This document shows positions 14,128 through 16,612 of a stretch of 16,612 bases of DNA, piece by piece. A program made the translations under genes and the position numbers. The stretch lies in assembly GCA_017452215.1 (NCBI GenBank), contig JAFTMU010000332.1:1-16612 (forward strand), in the 5' to 3' direction. Position 1 is the stretch's first letter; each line of letters opens with the position of its first letter. This DNA comes from Clostridia bacterium (lineage in GTDB: Bacteria; Bacillota; Clostridia; Oscillospirales; CAG-272). The notes beneath the pieces were generated by a model, which had not been told where the DNA came from, did not search any database, and saw nothing but the letters and a program-made list of their open reading frames with translations.

Positions 14128-14133
14128 TATAAT
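14128..14133 (+). promoter_or_regulatory. -10 element for the DUF4358-like lipoprotein gene
   Basis: TATAAT on the plus strand about 63 nt upstream of the ATG. No good -35 is present at 16-18 nt, so the promoter would be weak or activator-dependent. Confidence 0.45.
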
Positions 14134-14195
14134 AAATCATACCCATTCGCTTCTCTGCATAAAATGATGCATCCATCTGTTGCAAAGGAGCTGTT

Positions 14196-14693
14196 ATGAA
14201 AAAGTCTCTGTGCCTGATTCTTTTACTTTGTGCGGTCTGCCTGCCTTTGTGCGCCTCCTGCTCCTCTCACAAGGAGCTTGACCTTGCGTTGGAGGAAATG
14301 TGCCGCACGGAGGCGGCACTGCCCGCAGGACAAAAATATCTGCTTTCGGAGCCATTGAAAAAGGGTTGGAAGAAGCTCTCACAGGAGCATCTTGCCACAC
14401 TCTTTCGCTCCTCCACTCTCCCGCCTGCCTTGGAGAACGTGACGCAGGGAGCGCTCTATCTTTCCTTTTCCCATCCCTTTGAGATCGCCGTATTTGCCTG
14501 CGCAAGCCGTGCGGACTGCGATGCGGTGGCACAGCTGTGTTTTGGGCGCTTGGAAACCGTCCGTTCCTATTGGCGGGGAAGTGAATACGCCGAGGTCTGC
14601 GATTCGGGCAGTGTAACGGTTTGCGGCAATTACGTATTGATGGTCATTTCCTCCTCCCCCGAGGATGCAATAAAGGCGTTCCGAAGGGGATAA
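14196..14693 (+). CDS. DUF4358-like lipoprotein
   Basis: 165-residue exported protein. The N-terminus has a short basic start (MKKS), a hydrophobic core (about 5-18) and cysteines in PLCASCSS that can serve as a lipobox; the -3 position is Cys rather than Leu, so lipidation is likely but not certain. The mature part resembles DUF4358: a middle HPFEIAVFACASRADCDAV segment, then a FGRLETVRSYW helix and a terminal VCGNYVLMVISSSPEDAIKAF strand-helix. No function is known for this family. An AAAGGAG ribosome binding site is 7 nt before the ATG. Divergent from the phosphatase/kinase module and followed by the hairpin at 14703-14736. Confidence 0.75.
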   Translation: MKKSLCLILLLCAVCLPLCASCSSHKELDLALEEMCRTEAALPAGQKYLLSEPLKKGWKKLSQEHLATLFRSSTLPPALENVTQGALYLSFSHPFEIAVFACASRADCDAVAQLCFGRLETVRSYWRGSEYAEVCDSGSVTVCGNYVLMVISSSPEDAIKAFRRG

Positions 14694-14702
14694 TAGAAGA
14701 TT

Positions 14703-14741
14703 GGGGCTGACTCAAATGAAAATTTGAGTCAGCCCCATTTA
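14703..14741. terminator. Terminator hairpin between lipoprotein gene and 6S-like RNA
   Basis: A perfect 15-bp stem (14703-14717 with 14722-14736) with a 4-nt loop. Its core CTGACTCAAAT is a variant of the TGTCTCAAAT core at 1420 and 1585, with the change compensated on the other arm. It follows the lipoprotein stop by about 10 nt and also lies beyond the 3' end of the minus-strand RNA. Confidence 0.75.
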
Positions 14742-14951
14742 AAACCCCGCCGAGCCGTGTAATCGGGTAGCTGGAACCCTGTAAGCCAGGGCGGTGCCCG
14801 CATCCGAGCTTTACTGCTCCCAACATCCTTTGACAGCCGAGACAAGTCAATCGGTGCATGCCAAAGGGAGGTCTGCAAACCACTGCGTCATTTGGGCTCC
14901 TTTAATCGATTGTGGGTTCACGTATCACCGATTATCACGAGCTAAGCAGGA
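14742..14951 (-). ncRNA. ssrS: Probable 6S RNA (SsrS)
   Basis: About 210 nt without a credible ORF that folds as one long interrupted hairpin on the minus strand. The 5' arm (14950-14928) pairs with the 3' arm (14766-14745): 7 outer positions with one mismatch, then 14 bp with two single-base bulges. An asymmetric open region follows, with a small hairpin CCCTG/CAGGG on its 3' side. The apical arm closes with CTCCCTTTGGCA opposite TGTCAAAGG...GGGAG. The 3' end runs into ggggtttt. This is the architecture of 6S RNA, which mimics an open promoter and sequesters sigma-A RNA polymerase. The call rests on structure and resemblance to clostridial 6S RNAs, not on a covariance-model search. No own promoter with a good -35 is visible; the DUF1292 stop is only about 10 nt upstream. 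Confidence 0.65.
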
Positions 14952-14960
14952 AATATTCAA

Positions 14961-15263
14961 TTATTTTGCGTCGTAGTCGATCTCCTCGGAGAACATATCG
15001 TCAAACATATCTGCCACGTTATCAAACTCGTCATCATCGTCTACCGTGACCAGAGAATCCTCGCCGTTTTCATCCTTTTCCAAGCGCAGGACTACGTATT
15101 CACAAAATCCGCCGTCATCGGTCTCGTCTGCTGCCTCGGCAGGGATCATTGCAAAATAGGTAACGCCGCCAAGCTCTGCTTCGCCGATCTTTTCAAATTC
15201 GATCTCGGCGCCGTCCTCGTCTACCAATGTGTAAAATTCACGTTCGTTGTCTTTTTCGTTCAT
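14961..15263 (-). CDS. DUF1292 domain protein (YrzB-like)
   Basis: 100-residue very acidic protein of the DUF1292 family, widespread in Firmicutes and of unknown function. The conserved core EFYTLVDEDGAEIEFEKIGEAELGGVTYFAMIP and EYVVLRLEKDENGEDSLVTVDDDDEFDNVADMF covers nearly the whole length. The ribosome binding site AAAGGAA lies 9 nt before the ATG. In Bacillus-type genomes the family gene sits with yrrK/ruvX; here it is alone under its own promoter, with the 6S-like RNA immediately downstream. Confidence 0.93.
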   Translation of the reverse strand: MNEKDNEREFYTLVDEDGAEIEFEKIGEAELGGVTYFAMIPAEAADETDDGGFCEYVVLRLEKDENGEDSLVTVDDDDEFDNVADMFDDMFSEEIDYDAK

Positions 15264-15302
15264 AGCCTTATTCCTTTTTTTAATGAGATTTTTTCTGCTT
15301 TC

Positions 15303-15349
15303 ATTTTACACGAAAGAGCGCCGCTTGTCAAGAGCTTTTTTTATTTTTT
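15303..15349 (-). promoter_or_regulatory. Promoter with UP-like A-tracts for DUF1292 and possibly the 6S-like RNA
   Basis: Minus-strand TTGACA (15331-15326) and TAAAAT (15308-15303) with exactly 17 nt between them. Just upstream the minus strand has A-tracts of 6 and 7 (15349-15336), like an UP element. Transcription would start near 15296. Confidence 0.85.
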
Positions 15350-15365
15350 CAATGCAAGGATCCAA

Positions 15366-16501
15366 TCAGAAATCCAAAAGCTCACAAAGCAGCGTGTTGC
15401 TCACGTAAAAGCCCTCCTTGGTAAATGCGTAGCCGTGGTCGTTTTTTTGCAGAAGCCCAAGAGCAAGATGCTTTTCTACGGTCTTTGGGCAAAGCTCCTC
15501 GAGGGACGTCCCGAAGCGCTCCCGCATAGCGGCGCTATCGATCCCCTCGCACAGACGCAGGCGGAGCATTAAATACTCTCGGAGTCGCTCCTCCCTGTCG
15601 GGACGCTCCCGCTCCTCGGTGATATCCTTTCCCGCAATATACGAGAGTACGTCACGGGAATTGCCAAACCGCTCCCCCGCAAAATCCGAATACGCCGCCG
15701 CTCCAAAGCCCAAATACTCATCACAGCTCCAGTATTTGAGGTTGTGGCGGGATTCATACCCTTTTTTGCAAAATTACTGATCTCGTATTGCAGGATTCCC
15801 TGGGTGGCAAGGATTTCGATGCCCGAAAAATACATCTCTCGGGCACTCTCCTCGTCGGGGAGGACAAGCGTTTTTTCCCGTTTGGCAAAGGGCGTTCCCT
15901 CCTCGATGATCAAGCCGTAGGCGGAAACGTGCTCGGGGGTGAGGCGCAGAACCTGTCGCAAGCTCTCCTCCCATGACTCGGGCGTTTGCTCGGGGATCCC
16001 CGACATCAGATCCACGCTCAGATTTTCAAAGCCTGCCCGGCGGGCATCCTCCCACGTGCGGCAAAAATCCCCAAAGGAATGAATGCGTCCCAATGCCTTC
16101 AATTCCCTTTCATGTACGCTTTGCAAGCCAATGCTGAGTCGGTTGAAGCCCATGGTGCGCATTTGGCGGAAGGTCTCCCGATTTCCCGTTGCGGGGTTGC
16201 ATTCCGCCGTGATCTCGGCGTTCCCCGAGATGCGATAGCAGTCTCCTATCTCTTGCATGATGCGCTCTAACTGTCCTACAGAAAGATACGTGGGCGTTCC
16301 GCCGCCGAAATAAACGGTATCCACCGTATAGTCACGGCAGGCTGGACTTTTGTCCCGAAGATCCCGACACAGCGCGTGAACGTAGCCCCCCACTGTCTCC
16401 TCCCCGCAATTGGGCAAGGAGCAAAAATCGCAGTACAGGCACTTGCTTCGGCAAAACGGAACGTGCAAATACAGTCCCAATGTTTTTTCGTTTGTTTGCA
16501 T
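15366..16501 (-). CDS. hemW: HemW-type radical SAM protein, split by a -1 frameshift
   Basis: HemW is a radical SAM protein that binds heme and is thought to deliver it to respiratory enzymes. The first frame starts at ATG 16501 (GAGGGAG upstream) and has CxxxCxxC at C17, C21, C24 plus C27, GGGTPT at 66-71 and IGLQSVHERELKALGR. After K247 the frame is lost at the run A AAA AAG (15761-15767). Shifting by -1 restores the family sequence GYESRHNLKYWSCDEYLGFGAAAYSDF and a normal C-terminus to 15366, giving 378 residues, the usual size. Frame 0 would instead add 63 unrelated residues and stop at 15569, losing the HNxxYW motif. No other damage is visible on either side. The cause may be a homopolymer error, a real mutation or slippage. 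Confidence 0.85.
15761..15767 (-). other. A AAA AAG slippery heptamer at the hemW frame break
   Basis: The zero-frame codons read GCA AAA AAG, so the heptamer is in the phase needed for -1 slippage of the dnaX type. A 10-bp stem (CTCAAATACT with AGTATTTGGG, 12-nt loop) begins about 20 nt downstream, farther than the usual 5-9 nt. The heptamer and phase are seen directly; function is not shown. Confidence 0.6.
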
Positions 16502-16504
16502 GAT

Positions 16505-16612
16505 TTACTCCCTCTCGGTATGGCAGACCATGTAAACGATCTGATAGCTTCCCGAAAGCACCGTCAAAAGCTGCTTTGCGGCAGTGAGGCGCTCCTCATC
16601 CAGATTGACGAA
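16505..16612 (-). CDS. C-terminal end of a YhaN/SbcC-like AAA ATPase (partial)
   Basis: The last 35 codons of a gene entering from the right edge, too short to stand alone. The visible end contains FVNLDEERLTAAKQLL and SYQIVYMVCHTERE. This matches the region right after Walker B (D-loop LDEER, then H-loop CHTE) of SMC-like ATPases such as YhaN, which act on DNA or membranes with a partner nuclease in some genomes. It ends in TAA at 16507-16505, and the hemW ATG lies 3 nt beyond, with the hemW ribosome binding site inside this gene's end, so the two are probably coupled. Confidence 0.65.
   Translation of the reverse strand, partial: FVNLDEERLTAAKQLLTVLSGSYQIVYMVCHTERE

Noticed and set aside
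14742..14951. Cobalamin or other riboswitch, tmRNA, SRP RNA or RNase P RNA at the structured gap
   Set aside because: None of the hallmark conserved sequences of these RNAs is present, and the fold is one long interrupted hairpin, which fits 6S RNA better.
15569..15760. Frame-0 tail of 63 residues after the hemW frame break as a genuine HemW C-terminus
   Set aside because: It shows no family similarity, while the -1 frame gives the expected HNLKYW and GFGAAAYSDF sequence over the same stretch.

Overview
The window looks like chromosome of a Gram-positive, low-to-mid GC member of the Firmicutes, class Clostridia, probably an uncultured gut-type lineage. The case rests on the ylm/division-type gene set (yggS-sepF-yggT-ylmH), CpsB/C/D-type phosphoregulation, DUF1292 and DUF4358 proteins, CmpB-type membrane proteins, strong AGGAGG-like ribosome binding sites and near-perfect TTGACA-N17-TATAAT promoters. 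I cannot name a genus from the sequence alone. Most genes lie on the minus strand. I found no prophage, transposase, CRISPR array, tRNA or rRNA.

Layout. (1) 1-1409, plus: 3' part of a Na/Pi cotransporter with a PhoU-like tail. (2) 1410-1624: a gap with a stack of hairpins and terminators. (3) 1625-2377, minus: CmpB-type membrane protein. (4) 2507-3304, plus: a probable PD-(D/E)XK-fold protein with its own promoter. (5) 8084 down to 3347, minus: a long operon miaA - HlyD-like adaptor - yggS - sepF - yggT - ylmH, driven by a consensus promoter upstream of miaA and linking tRNA modification, PLP homeostasis and the Z-ring machinery. (6) 8156-8848: a small Xre-family regulator divergent from a zinc-ribbon membrane protein, with a perfect inverted repeat over the shared control region. 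(7) 11498 down to 8897, minus: operon flavin reductase-like - cysS - gtrA. (8) 14096 down to 11553, minus: a compact PHP phosphatase / Wzz-like adaptor / BY-kinase module closed by a terminator, with no glycosyltransferases in view. (9) 14196-14693, plus: DUF4358-like lipoprotein. (10) 14742-14951, minus: a probable 6S RNA directly after a DUF1292 gene (14961-15263). (11) 15366-16501, minus: hemW, split by a frameshift exactly at an A AAA AAG heptamer, preceded by the last 35 codons of a YhaN/SMC-like ATPase at the window edge.

Most of the window is housekeeping. The points most worth a second look are the hemW frameshift at a dnaX-type slippery sequence, the Xre/zinc-ribbon divergon with its operator-like repeats, the shared family of hairpin terminators, the transporter-less HlyD-like adaptor inside the sepF operon, the stand-alone BY-kinase module, and the 6S-like RNA that abuts an mRNA.
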